Assembly (NCBI GenBank): GCA_003168215.1 | Contig: PMSW01000053.1 | Span: 43,088 to 93,934 of the forward strand | Length of the DNA: 50,847 nt | DNA from: Actinomycetota bacterium | GTDB lineage: Bacteria; Actinomycetota; Actinomycetes; Streptosporangiales; Streptosporangiaceae | Direction of reading: 5' to 3' | In this document: piece after piece, positions 16,172 through 24,457 of the stretch | How the letters are laid out: each line of letters begins with the position of its first letter | How positions within the stretch are numbered: the stretch's first letter is position 1 | Translations under genes and position numbers: made by a program | The notes under the pieces: model-generated | Databases searched by the model: none | Told to the model about the DNA's origin: nothing | The model's input: only the letters and a program-made list of their open reading frames with translations

Positions 16172-17229
16172 GGGCGCTTGTGTGGCGGCCCGGACCGTCA
16201 CTAACTTACGAGATGGTGCCGGAGCCACCCCCGCCCGGCCGGGACCAGGCCATTGTGGAAGTCGCATTCTGCGGTATCTGCGGTACCGACGTCTCCGAGT
16301 ACACGCATGGCCCGGTGATGATCCGGCCGGGGCCGCACCCGCTCACCGGAGCACGGCCGCCCATGATCCTGGGCCACGAGTTCAGCGGCCGGGTGGTAGC
16401 GACGGGGCCGGGCGCCGAGCGGCTCCGAGCCGGCCAGCGCGTCGTGACCGATCCGTGCTGGCGTTGCGGCCAGTGTTACTGGTGTCGGCGGGGGGACTAC
16501 CAGATCTGCAAGGTCGGCGGATCCGTTGGGCTAGCGTCCGACGGGGCTCTTGCGCGTTATGTGACAGTGCCGACGGAAGGCCTGGTGCCGCTGCCGGATT
16601 CGGTGGATGACCAGACAGCGGCGCTTACCGAGCCGCTAGCGGTCGCGCTGCATGCGGTGGGCCGCGGCGAGGTAGGCGCTGGCTCGCGTGTCCTGATACA
16701 GGGATTCGGTCCCGTCGGCGCCGCAGTCCTGCTTGCCGCGCGGGCACGGGGCGCCGAGGATGTCTTCGTGAGCGAGCCGTCCGCTGGTCGCCGGCAACTC
16801 GCCGGGAGTATGGGAGCGTCGGCTGCGTACGACCCTGCTGCCTGCTCGGTGCGGACTGAGGTCTATCGGGAGACCGGGAAGGTCGGACCTGACGTGATCT
16901 TCGAGTGCACGGGAATACCCGGGCTCCTCGAGGAGTCGGTCAGCTCGGTCCGCAAGGGCGGCAAGGTCGTCATGGTTGGCATTGGCCACGGGAACGCCCA
17001 GCTGTCCGGCTGGCAGATCGTGCCCTACGAGCGGGAGATCATCGGGTCGCTGGGATACCGGAACGACCTGCCGAGGGTCGTTGAGCTGCTGGCGTCGGGA
17101 CAGATTGACCCGCGGCCGCTGATCACGTCTGTCGTCAGCCTGCGCAGCGCGATCTCCGGTGCCTTTGACGTGCTTGCGGGCGGCGGAGGCAGGGAGATGA
17201 AAATCCTCATCGACGTGCAGGCTTCATGA
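16162..17229 (+). CDS. Zinc-dependent alcohol dehydrogenase (butanediol-dehydrogenase-like)
   Basis: The 355-residue medium-chain dehydrogenase has catalytic zinc ligands Cys37 in FCGICGTD and His72-Glu73 in ILGHEF, structural zinc cysteines at 102, 105, 108 and 116, and a Rossmann glycine motif GFGPVGAAVL. Its closest look is to (R,R)-butanediol dehydrogenase and L-threonine-type enzymes. With an acetoin-type E1 next door, oxidation of a vicinal diol or alpha-ketol is an attractive inference. Two starts exist (16162, 16168); the 10-nt overlap with the SDR gene implies translational coupling. Confidence 0.87.
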   Translation: MPMRALVWRPGPSLTYEMVPEPPPPGRDQAIVEVAFCGICGTDVSEYTHGPVMIRPGPHPLTGARPPMILGHEFSGRVVATGPGAERLRAGQRVVTDPCWRCGQCYWCRRGDYQICKVGGSVGLASDGALARYVTVPTEGLVPLPDSVDDQTAALTEPLAVALHAVGRGEVGAGSRVLIQGFGPVGAAVLLAARARGAEDVFVSEPSAGRRQLAGSMGASAAYDPAACSVRTEVYRETGKVGPDVIFECTGIPGLLEESVSSVRKGGKVVMVGIGHGNAQLSGWQIVPYEREIIGSLGYRNDLPRVVELLASGQIDPRPLITSVVSLRSAISGAFDVLAGGGGREMKILIDVQAS

Positions 17230-18383
17230 TGGCGGACTCGGGCGTGGCTGCCATCGTGGGGGTCGGCCAGACCGACCTCTCGTCAAACAGCGGGCGCAGC
17301 ACGACAATGCTCCTGTTCGAGGCCACTCAGGCGGCTATCGCTGACGCGGGGCTCATCGCCAGCGCCATCGACGGCGTGATTCCTTATCCTGGCGGACCGT
17401 CAGCCGAGGATATCGCCTCTGTCCTGCGCCTGCCCGAGGTCACCTTCACCGCCACCCCGCATTTGGGCGGGGCCAGCAGCGTCAGTGCCCTGGGACTGGC
17501 CAAGATGGCCATCGAGACGGGCGAGGCTACCTGTGTCCTCGCATTCGTAGCGCGGAACGGGCGCTCGGAGTCGCCGATTGCCCGGCGCGTTGAGACGCTT
17601 CCCGGCCAGCATCTCAAGAACGCTCTGGAGATCCCACTCGGCCTCAGCACCCCAGCGCAGTGGTACGCGCTGATGTGTCGTCGGCACATGTTCGAGTTCG
17701 GGACCACGCGGGAAGCCCTGGGACGCGTCGCTCTGACGATGCGAGAGAATGCTCAGCTGAACCCCGAGGCCCAGATGCACGGCCGTCGGCTGACTTTTGA
17801 GCAGTACGCCAGCTCAAGGGTCATCGCCGACCCGTACTTGCTGATGGACTGCTGCCTGGAGTCGGACGGGGCCAGCGCCGTGATCGTCATGGCGGCCCGG
17901 ACCATGGACGACCGCCCGCACCCGCTCGCACTGCTGCTAGCCGTCAAGCAGGGCCATCCCGACTCACCAGACGACCTGTCCGGCCGCCGTGATCTCTTCG
18001 ACACCGGACTCACCAGGGCCGCTCCCCGAGCATTCGCGGCGGCGGGCCTGCGCCCTGGTGAGATCGACATCGCGATGATCTATGACTGCTTCACGTTCGA
18101 AGTTGTCCAGCAGCTGGAAGAGGCCGGGTTCTGCCCGCGGGGTGAGGGCGGAGACTTCGTGCTGGAGGGGCGCATCGCACTTGACGGCGGCCTGCCGGTG
18201 AACCCGCACGGCGGGCTGCTATCAGCAGGGCACCTGGCAGGGATGAACCACGTAGTGGAAGCAGTGCGTCAGCTTCGCGGCGAATGCGGGATCCGACAGG
18301 TCAACAATGTGGCGCACGTTGCCGTGACTGGCTGGGGCGGCCTGGGTGACGGCGCGATGGCGATCCTCGGGACAACTCGGTGA
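17226..18383 (+). CDS. Thiolase-like (Ltp2-type) aldolase, without thiolase cysteine
   Basis: This 385-residue protein belongs to the SCP-x/lipid-transfer thiolase-like group. The nucleophile position reads HLGGASSVSALG, with no cysteine, and the C-terminal thiolase Cys motif is replaced by TGWGGLGDGA. It keeps MIYDCFTF (Tyr286), LPVNPHGGLLSAGH (His328) and EAVRQLRGECG. Known members of this kind (Ltp2 in steroid side-chain degradation) are retro-aldolases that work with a DUF35 partner and split beta-hydroxyacyl-CoA into a ketone and a short acyl-CoA. A DUF35 gene follows directly with a 4-nt overlap, and hydratase subunits come next. Confidence 0.82.
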   Translation: MMADSGVAAIVGVGQTDLSSNSGRSTTMLLFEATQAAIADAGLIASAIDGVIPYPGGPSAEDIASVLRLPEVTFTATPHLGGASSVSALGLAKMAIETGEATCVLAFVARNGRSESPIARRVETLPGQHLKNALEIPLGLSTPAQWYALMCRRHMFEFGTTREALGRVALTMRENAQLNPEAQMHGRRLTFEQYASSRVIADPYLLMDCCLESDGASAVIVMAARTMDDRPHPLALLLAVKQGHPDSPDDLSGRRDLFDTGLTRAAPRAFAAAGLRPGEIDIAMIYDCFTFEVVQQLEEAGFCPRGEGGDFVLEGRIALDGGLPVNPHGGLLSAGHLAGMNHVVEAVRQLRGECGIRQVNNVAHVAVTGWGGLGDGAMAILGTTR

Positions 18384-18808
18384 TCCCGCTATCCGAGGTC
18401 TCCGCCGGGGAGCACCGGGATCTAGAAGGTTACTGGCTCGGCCTCAGAGCGGGCGAGCTTCGAGCACCCCGGTGCCGGAACTGCGGGCGCTATTCATGGC
18501 CCCCCCGCCCGGCGTGTCCCTGGTGCAAGTCGAAGGAACTTCAGTGGGAGCTGCTCCCCGCGCATGGCCGCATATTTACGTGGACCGTAGTGCATCACAC
18601 GACTCTTGAGGAGTTCAAGGAGCTCATCCCTTACACCGTGGCCCTGATCGAGATCACCAGCGCGGACATCCGTGTGATAGGCCACGTGCGGGCAGATCCT
18701 GCCGCCGTAGATTTCGGGCAATCAGTCACCTGGGTTGTCGATACGACGGACCGCGCGGTGCCTGGGGTGTTCTGGATTCCCGATGAATCCAGCCTGGGAG
18801 GTGCCTAG
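18380..18808 (+). CDS. DUF35 OB-fold protein with zinc ribbon
   Basis: The 142-residue protein has an N-terminal helix and a zinc ribbon (CRNC near residue 33, then CPWC about 14 residues later), then an OB fold (FTWTVVHH, PYTVALIEI, IRVIGHV). DUF35 proteins form complexes with thiolase-like enzymes and help bind acyl-CoA. In the steroid system this domain is fused to a MaoC domain as ChsH2; here it is free-standing. The GTG start overlaps the aldolase stop codon (GTGA). A function without the aldolase is unlikely. Confidence 0.85.
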   Translation: MIPLSEVSAGEHRDLEGYWLGLRAGELRAPRCRNCGRYSWPPRPACPWCKSKELQWELLPAHGRIFTWTVVHHTTLEEFKELIPYTVALIEITSADIRVIGHVRADPAAVDFGQSVTWVVDTTDRAVPGVFWIPDESSLGGA

Positions 18809-18813
18809 AGCTG

Positions 18814-19305
18814 ATGGCTAGCCTCTTCGAGGGCAATGCATCCGAATGGGTAGGCAAGGTATTTACTGCCGAGCCGTATCCCGTCACATCCGTCGATATC
18901 GCTAAGTTCGCGATCTCCCTCGGCGTCCGCGACGCGATCCACTTCGATCGTGCTGCTGCTCGTCGGCTCGGTTACCCGGACGTGGTCGCCCCGCTTGGCT
19001 ATTACGTGGTCGTCCGCCTGAGCCGCCCCCATCTGATCGACATCACGTGCCTAGCGAGGGACGGAACGTCCGACTACGACATGCCGCCGAGCCGGACCAC
19101 GACTCGGATGGCGGGCGAGACCCTCGTCGAGTTCCGCCGCAGTATTACCGCAGGTGACCGGATAACTCTCCGGCAAGAGATCACCGGCGTAGAGGAGAAG
19201 CAAGGACGTTCCGGGCCGCTTGGCGTCGTCCGGTACGAGTTCTCCTATCTGGACGCAGGCGAGGAAGAGATGATTCACGAGACGTACTCGAGGCTGGTGC
19301 GATGA
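18814..19305 (+). CDS. MaoC-like hydratase subunit (FAS1-type dehydratase N-terminal domain)
   Basis: A single hot-dog domain of 163 residues with the MaoC N-terminal-type pattern: YPVTSVDIAKFAISLGVRD, VVAPLGYYVV, FRRSITAGDRI and YEFSYLDAGEE. Such domains pair with a catalytic MaoC partner to hydrate enoyl-CoA, as ChsH2 does with ChsH1. No hydratase-2 catalytic motif is visible, in line with a non-catalytic or substrate-binding role. The next gene overlaps it by 4 nt and would provide the catalytic half. Confidence 0.75.
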   Translation: MASLFEGNASEWVGKVFTAEPYPVTSVDIAKFAISLGVRDAIHFDRAAARRLGYPDVVAPLGYYVVVRLSRPHLIDITCLARDGTSDYDMPPSRTTTRMAGETLVEFRRSITAGDRITLRQEITGVEEKQGRSGPLGVVRYEFSYLDAGEEEMIHETYSRLVR

Positions 19306-19772
19306 CTGGCCTCCCGGACGCTAGCGCTGATGCGCCCGTCATCACTGCGCTGCAGGCCAGGCCTGATCCCCTGCAGCTCTTCTGCTTCTCGGCAGTGACA
19401 TGGAACCTGCACCGGATCCACTATGACCTCACTTATACCCAGGGCACCGAGAACCTGCCGGACCTGGTAGTCCCAGGGCCGATGCAGGGCGCCTGGCTGC
19501 TCCAGGTCGCAGCCACGGCGGCCGCCGCCTGGCCGGGGCGCGTGGAGAGCTTCAGTTACCGGAATACTCGGGTGGCCTATGTCCATCAGCTGCTGGCGAT
19601 GGAGGGGACGGTCATCTCGTCGGACGGCACGCATGCCGCGCTGTCCCTCTGGGTTCGGCTTGAGGACGGGACGCGGACGTGCGAGGGAGTGGCACGTCTG
19701 CGGCGGCGGACGGGCGCCCCCGCGCAGCCCGACGTCGCGTCGCCCGGCGTCGCACCAGCAGGAGGAACCTGA
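19302..19772 (+). CDS. MaoC-like enoyl-CoA hydratase subunit (ChsH1-like)
   Basis: The 156-residue hot-dog protein has TWNLHRIHYDLTYT followed by LVVPGPMQGAWLL, which resembles the ChsH1/MaoC catalytic region with a His and an Asp near the active site. Together with the preceding subunit it would hydrate an alpha,beta-unsaturated acyl-CoA to the beta-hydroxy compound, the substrate for the retro-aldolase. The tail after about residue 138 is Ala/Pro-rich. Its end is 1 nt before the ATG of the dehydrogenase gene. Confidence 0.75.
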   Translation: MTGLPDASADAPVITALQARPDPLQLFCFSAVTWNLHRIHYDLTYTQGTENLPDLVVPGPMQGAWLLQVAATAAAAWPGRVESFSYRNTRVAYVHQLLAMEGTVISSDGTHAALSLWVRLEDGTRTCEGVARLRRRTGAPAQPDVASPGVAPAGGT

Positions 19773-19773
19773 C

Positions 19774-20928
19774 ATGGACTTTGAGCTGACCCCTGATGAG
19801 CGGGCACTGGCAGACCTGTGCCGGGAGTTCGCCGAGCGGGAGATCGTCCCCCGTGCGGCACAGTGGTCCATTGAGGAGAAGTGCCCGACCGATGTCCTGC
19901 GGAAGATGGGACAGCTCGGCCTCCTCGGGCTACTCGTCCCGGAAGAGTACGGCGGAGTGGGCGTGTCCACTGTCGCCATGGTGGCCGCCATGCAGCACAT
20001 CGGAAAGGCCGATCAGTCGCTCGCCGCGGCGTGGCAGGCGCATCTGACCATCGGCAGCCTGCCACTCCTGAAGTTCGGTACAGAGGAGCAGAAGCAGCGC
20101 TGGCTGCGCCCGCTCGCGGAGGGCGCTGCCCTCGCCGCTTTCGGCCTGACCGAGCCTAACGCGGGCTCCGATGCCGGAGGCATCGAGACGACTGCCCGCC
20201 GGACGGCGGACGGCTGGGTTCTCAACGGCCGGAAGATGTTCATATCGAATGCCGGCACCGACATGAGCTTCGGCGTGACTGTGCTCGCGCGCGTGGTGGA
20301 GGACGGGAGCAAGCTCGGCTATGCCAGCTTCGTCGTAGAGCGCGGGACGCCGGGTTACACGTGGGGTCCGAAGCTGCAGGGGATCGGTTGGCGTGCGCTG
20401 GACAGCCGGGAACTCGTCTTTGACAGCGTCTGCGTGCCAGATGACCAGCTCGTGGGCGATGCGGACCGCGGTCTCGGGCAGTTCCTCGAGGTTCTGGAGA
20501 CGGGCCGGATCTCCGTCGCGGCACTGTCCGTGAGCTGCGCGCAGGCGGTCCTGGACATGTCCCTGGCTTATGCGCGTACGCGCACTCAGTTCGGTCGGCC
20601 GCTCAGCAAGTTCCAGGCAATCCAGTTCAAGCTCGCCGACATGGCGACGGAGACCGAGGCGGCCAGGCTGCTAACCTTCCGGGCCGCCGCGTTGCGCGAC
20701 GCTGGGAGGCCGTTCCGGAGGGAGGCGGCGATGGCCAAGCTCAAGGCCAGCAGAGTCGCGCAATGGGCGGTCTCCGAGGCCGTCCAGATTCATGGCGGCT
20801 ACGGCTACATGATGGAATCACCGGTGGCGCGATTCTATTGCGATGCCAAGGTGCTGGAGATCGGCGAGGGAACCAACGAGATCCAGCACCTCGTCATCGC
20901 GCGTGACCTGATCGCAGCATCGGCATGA
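19774..20928 (+). CDS. Acyl-CoA dehydrogenase (homomeric type)
   Basis: A 384-residue FAD acyl-CoA dehydrogenase with the two family signatures: AAFGLTEPNAGSDAGG for FAD binding, and VQIHGGYGYMMESPVARFYCDAK near the C-terminus. The catalytic base is Glu365 in EIGEGTNEIQ, the position used by short- and medium-chain enzymes; the alternative isovaleryl-type site (DxER) is absent here (LETGRISV). It therefore should work as a standard homotetramer, unlike the paired dehydrogenases downstream. It desaturates an acyl-CoA at alpha-beta. ATG at 19774 has GGAGG at 19761-19765. Confidence 0.9.
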   Translation: MDFELTPDERALADLCREFAEREIVPRAAQWSIEEKCPTDVLRKMGQLGLLGLLVPEEYGGVGVSTVAMVAAMQHIGKADQSLAAAWQAHLTIGSLPLLKFGTEEQKQRWLRPLAEGAALAAFGLTEPNAGSDAGGIETTARRTADGWVLNGRKMFISNAGTDMSFGVTVLARVVEDGSKLGYASFVVERGTPGYTWGPKLQGIGWRALDSRELVFDSVCVPDDQLVGDADRGLGQFLEVLETGRISVAALSVSCAQAVLDMSLAYARTRTQFGRPLSKFQAIQFKLADMATETEAARLLTFRAAALRDAGRPFRREAAMAKLKASRVAQWAVSEAVQIHGGYGYMMESPVARFYCDAKVLEIGEGTNEIQHLVIARDLIAASA

Positions 20929-22496
20929 CCGCCGGACGGGAGCCGTGGACCTGGGACATTAACTGGGCTTCGACGCTCGCGTATCACGCGGACCGGTCGC
21001 CGGGACGGACTGTCGTCCGGTTCGGCCAGGACGCACTGACCTACGCTGACCTGTACCACCGGGTGCGGCGGCTCGCAGCAGGTCTGACGGCCGCTGGAGT
21101 GCAGCAGGGCGATGTCGTGGGCCTGCTGGCCGACAACTCGCCAGAGTTCCTGGAAGTCATGCTGGCCGTCAACTACGTCGGCGCCATCGTCATGCCGGTC
21201 AACACTCGGCTGACGGACACGGAGATCGCCTACATACTCGGCCACTCACGGGCGCGGATGCTGATGGTGGGGGCCAGCAGCGACGCGCTGGCGCAGCGCG
21301 CGGTGTCGAAGGCGGGGACCTCGCTGCACTGCGTCAGCATGAGTAGCCCGGCGACCGGCGAGGGTGCTGCCTCGGGCTGGCAGGCCCTGGCCAGCATCCG
21401 GACGGGCCCGCCAGCTGGCGGGCCCGTCCGGATGGCCCCGGATGACCAGCACCGGCTCATGTACACCTCGGGCACTACGAGCCGCCCCAAGGGCGTCATG
21501 ATCAGCCACGGCAACCTCTTCTGGAAGAACGCCGGGCATTCGGTAGCTCTCGGCCTGACCCGCGATGACGTCGGGCTCGTATGCGGGCCGCTCTACCACG
21601 TCGGGGCTCTTGACCTGACCGCCACAACCCTCCTGCACGTGGGCGGGACCCTCGTCATACAGCCCAGGTTCCGGGCCAGCGACGTCATCGATGAGCTCGG
21701 TCAGGGTGCCGTGACGACCGTCTGGCTGGCCCCGGCGATGCTCAACGCCGTCCTGGCCGAGCCCGGCGTTGGGGACCAGGACATGTCTTCCGTGCGGATC
21801 ATCGTGGGCGGCGGTGAGAAGATGCCGGAGCACCTCATACTCCGCCTGCAGGCCGTGTTCCCGAACGCGTGGTTCGCCGACGCATACGGGCTGACCGAGA
21901 CGGTGTCCGGCGACACGTTCCTGGACGCCGACAGCACCATGTCGCGCCGCGGCAGCGTGGGCAAGGCGGTCCCGTACCTGGACGTGTCGATCTGGGATCC
22001 CGGCACGCGACAGCCGGTGCCAGCCGGCCAACCTGGGGAGGTTATGCTCCGTGGCCCCAAGGTCTTCGCGGGCTACTGGGAGAACCGCGAGGCGACCAGC
22101 GAGGCTTTCACCGACGGGTGGTTCCACACCGGCGACATCGGCGTTGCGGACAAGGACGGGTACCTGTACATCGTCGACCGCCTGAAGGATGTCATCATCT
22201 CGGGCGGCGAGAACGTCGCCAGCTCTGAGGTCGAGCGCGTCATCTACGACTACCCCGGCGTTCACGAGTGCGCGGTCGTGGCCCGGCATGATGCCCAGTG
22301 GGGCGAGGTTCCCGTCGCGTACGTGGTCATGGCCGGGGTAGGTCCGGCCACGGAGGCTTCGATCATCGAACACTGCCGACAGGCGCTGGCGCGATTCAAG
22401 GCGCCTAAGGCGGTCTTCTTCGCCGACGTGCTGCCGCGTACGTCATCGGGGAAAGTACTGAAGCGCGCGCTCCGTGAGATGGCAAACGGCCAGTGA
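20925..22496 (+). CDS. AMP-forming acyl-CoA synthetase
   Basis: This 523-residue ANL-superfamily enzyme has the ATP-binding P-loop YTSGTTSRPKG, DAYGLTET, the FHTGD motif, the hinge with DRLKDVIISGGENV, and the catalytic lysine in TSSGKVLKR. It activates a carboxylic acid with ATP and CoA in the cytoplasm and so may catalyse the entry step. The start ATG overlaps the dehydrogenase stop codon. A perfect 40-bp palindrome lies inside the gene at about codons 157-170, in the variable linker before the P-loop. Confidence 0.9.
   Translation: MTAGREPWTWDINWASTLAYHADRSPGRTVVRFGQDALTYADLYHRVRRLAAGLTAAGVQQGDVVGLLADNSPEFLEVMLAVNYVGAIVMPVNTRLTDTEIAYILGHSRARMLMVGASSDALAQRAVSKAGTSLHCVSMSSPATGEGAASGWQALASIRTGPPAGGPVRMAPDDQHRLMYTSGTTSRPKGVMISHGNLFWKNAGHSVALGLTRDDVGLVCGPLYHVGALDLTATTLLHVGGTLVIQPRFRASDVIDELGQGAVTTVWLAPAMLNAVLAEPGVGDQDMSSVRIIVGGGEKMPEHLILRLQAVFPNAWFADAYGLTETVSGDTFLDADSTMSRRGSVGKAVPYLDVSIWDPGTRQPVPAGQPGEVMLRGPKVFAGYWENREATSEAFTDGWFHTGDIGVADKDGYLYIVDRLKDVIISGGENVASSEVERVIYDYPGVHECAVVARHDAQWGEVPVAYVVMAGVGPATEASIIEHCRQALARFKAPKAVFFADVLPRTSSGKVLKRALREMANGQ
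21395..21434. repeat. Perfect 40-bp palindrome within the acyl-CoA synthetase gene
   Basis: The 20-nt arms 21395-21414 and 21415-21434 are exact reverse complements with no spacer, centred on CCGCCAGCTGGCGG. The sense strand encodes IRTGPPAGGPVRM, and because of the symmetry the reverse strand encodes the same peptide. It lies in a linker of the enzyme not expected to be conserved. It would form a long GC hairpin in mRNA or a cruciform in DNA. Confidence 0.9.
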
Positions 22497-23527
22497 CCGC
22501 GAGCAGCACGGACTGGGCGGAGACAGGGCCGGAGAAAGTCGCCGACGGCATATACCGGATCCCGCTGCCGCTGCCCAGCGACTCGCTCAGGGCCGTGAAT
22601 GTCTACGCCATGCTGACGCATCAGGGCATAACGATGATAGATGGTGGTTGGGCGCTGGCCGACAGCGAGAATGCGCTGAGTGCCGCTCTCGGGCAGATCG
22701 GGATGGGCATGGAGGATATCCGGCGGTTTCTCGTCACGCACTGTCATCGTGACCACTACACCCAGGCCATTGCCATCAGGCGGAAGTTCGGCCCTGAAGT
22801 CGCCATCGGGATAGGCGAGAAACCGAACCTCACCCAGGTGATCTCCGATGCGAGTCGTGCCCGGCGTCCTACCTCGGCCAGGGCGGCGATCCTGCGGCGG
22901 GCTGGCGCCATCGCCCTGGCGCACGACTTTGAGCGGACGACTGGTCAGAGCAGCTATGCAGCCGAGTGGGAGCTACCTGATCGGTGGCTGGATTCCGGTG
23001 CCCAGTTGGAGGCTGGCGACTGGGTTCTCCGAGTGATAGAGACGCCCGGCCACACCCGCGGACATGTCGTGTACCACGAGGAAAGCAGCCACCTCCTTTT
23101 TGCGGGCGACCACGTTCTGCCACGAATCACTCCCTCCATCGGCTACGAGCCCACTCAGGCCCGGTACCCGCTGCGGGATTACCTGAGCTCGCTGGAGCTG
23201 ATGCTGACGCTCCCGGACGCGCTCCTCCTGCCCGCGCACGGGCCGGTCGCGCCGAGCGTTCACGCTCGGGTGGCGGAATTGCTCGATCACCATAGCCAGC
23301 GGCTAGCGGACGCCTGCAGTGCTGTCGGGCGGGGCGCGGGGACGGGCCTTGAGGTGGCTCAGCGACTGACCTGGACCCGGCATGAGCGCAGCCTCGGCGA
23401 GCTCAGCATCTCCAGCCAGGTGATGGCGGTCATGGAGACGATGGCGCACCTTGACGTCCTCGCGCTGCAGGGCCGGCTCAAGTCGGCGGCGAATCCTGGC
23501 GCCATTGTCCGCTTTCAGCCTGCCTGA
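22493..23527 (+). CDS. Metallo-beta-lactamase-fold hydrolase
   Basis: The 344-residue protein has the complete dinuclear-metal motif set: VTHCHRDHYTQ (HxHxDH), the third-ligand histidine in TPGHTRGH, the bridging aspartate in FAGDHVLP, and the last histidine in LPAHGPV. A C-terminal helical extension follows. This form is common in actinobacterial degradation clusters and is often taken as a thioesterase or lactonase; the substrate is not known. Possible roles are release of CoA from a dead-end intermediate or ring opening. It is the last gene of the first operon and overlaps the synthetase gene by 4 nt. Confidence 0.82.
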   Translation: MTASSTDWAETGPEKVADGIYRIPLPLPSDSLRAVNVYAMLTHQGITMIDGGWALADSENALSAALGQIGMGMEDIRRFLVTHCHRDHYTQAIAIRRKFGPEVAIGIGEKPNLTQVISDASRARRPTSARAAILRRAGAIALAHDFERTTGQSSYAAEWELPDRWLDSGAQLEAGDWVLRVIETPGHTRGHVVYHEESSHLLFAGDHVLPRITPSIGYEPTQARYPLRDYLSSLELMLTLPDALLLPAHGPVAPSVHARVAELLDHHSQRLADACSAVGRGAGTGLEVAQRLTWTRHERSLGELSISSQVMAVMETMAHLDVLALQGRLKSAANPGAIVRFQPA

Positions 23528-23568
23528 GATACAACTGCGGGAACCGAACCCGCTCCCGGCCCGAACCC

Positions 23569-23594
23569 TTGACATAATGTGTACTGACTGGTCA
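23569..23594 (+). promoter_or_regulatory. Promoter with shared operator element, copy 2
   Basis: GTGTACTGACTGGTCA (23579-23594) matches the cluster element GTGTACYGACYGNYCA and contains the inverted repeat TGAC-TG-GTCA. A consensus -35 box TTGACA lies at 23569-23574. The -10 is unclear: either a poor CAACCT after the element, or TAATGT (23575-23580) with no good -35. It precedes the operon beginning at 23636. The gap 23528-23623 holds nothing else of note. Confidence 0.6.
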
Positions 23595-23635
23595 ACCTGG
23601 ACCAGGCGGAGAACTAGGCGGTCATGGGAGCGTCA

Positions 23636-24457
23636 ATGGACGACATCACCGAGGGCCCGGTGCTGGTGCGCAGGAAAGGGGACTTGCACTTCGTGACGCT
23701 GAACCGGCCGGGCCGGCTCAACGCCATCGACGCGGCGATGCACGAGGCTCTTATTCAGCTCCTGCCCCGGGTTGACCGTGATACGCGGACCAAGGTCATG
23801 ATCGTGACGGGGGCTGGCCGCGGATTCTGCTCCGGCGGCGACATCAAGATCGCGGAGGCCAAGCTCCGCGGCGAGAGCGTGCGCACGGTATGGGATGACG
23901 GCCAGGGGCGGGTTCATCCGCCCGGCCGCGAGCTGGTGGACATCCTGCTGAAGCTCGAGAAGCCGTCCGTGGCCATGGTCAACGGACCCGCCGCCGGGCT
24001 CGGGGCCAACCTGGCGCTGTTCATGGACTCGGTCGTCATGGCCGAAGACGCCGTCATAGGTGATACCCACGTCACGGCAGGACTGGTCGCTGGCGACGGC
24101 GGCGCGGTCATCTGGCCGCTGCTGGTGGGCCCCAGCCGTGCCAAGGAGTTCCTCATGACGGGGCGGCTCCTGACCGGAACCGAGGCACAGCGGATCGGCC
24201 TGGTCGCGAGAAGCGTTCCCGCCAGCGAGCTGGAGACTGTGACGCAGCAGGTCGCAGAGGAATTCGCGCTGCTGCCTGCCTACGCGGCGCGCGCCACCAA
24301 GGCCTTGGTGAACAAGTACACGCTGATGCTCGCCACCCAGCTCATGGACACATCCCTCGCCTACGAGCACATCTCCCATGACCTGCCCGAGCGCAGCGCA
24401 GCCGTCAGCGCGTTCATGAGCGGCCGCCCGGATGCCGCGGCGGCGTCCGCCCCGTGA
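23636..24457 (+). CDS. Enoyl-CoA hydratase/isomerase family protein
   Basis: The crotonase-fold protein of 273 residues has VTLNRPGRLNAID, the oxyanion-hole segments FCSGGDIK and VNGPAAGLGANLAL, and the second active-site region IGDTHVTAGLVAGDGGA, where an Asp (GDGG) is kept at the second acidic position and a Thr-His replaces the first glutamate region. It probably acts on an enoyl-CoA, but isomerase or hydrolase activity is equally possible. ATG at 23636 preceded by GGGAG is preferred to ATG 23624. It is the first gene of the second operon and overlaps the NDP-forming synthetase gene by 4 nt. Confidence 0.8.
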   Translation: MDDITEGPVLVRRKGDLHFVTLNRPGRLNAIDAAMHEALIQLLPRVDRDTRTKVMIVTGAGRGFCSGGDIKIAEAKLRGESVRTVWDDGQGRVHPPGRELVDILLKLEKPSVAMVNGPAAGLGANLALFMDSVVMAEDAVIGDTHVTAGLVAGDGGAVIWPLLVGPSRAKEFLMTGRLLTGTEAQRIGLVARSVPASELETVTQQVAEEFALLPAYAARATKALVNKYTLMLATQLMDTSLAYEHISHDLPERSAAVSAFMSGRPDAAAASAP

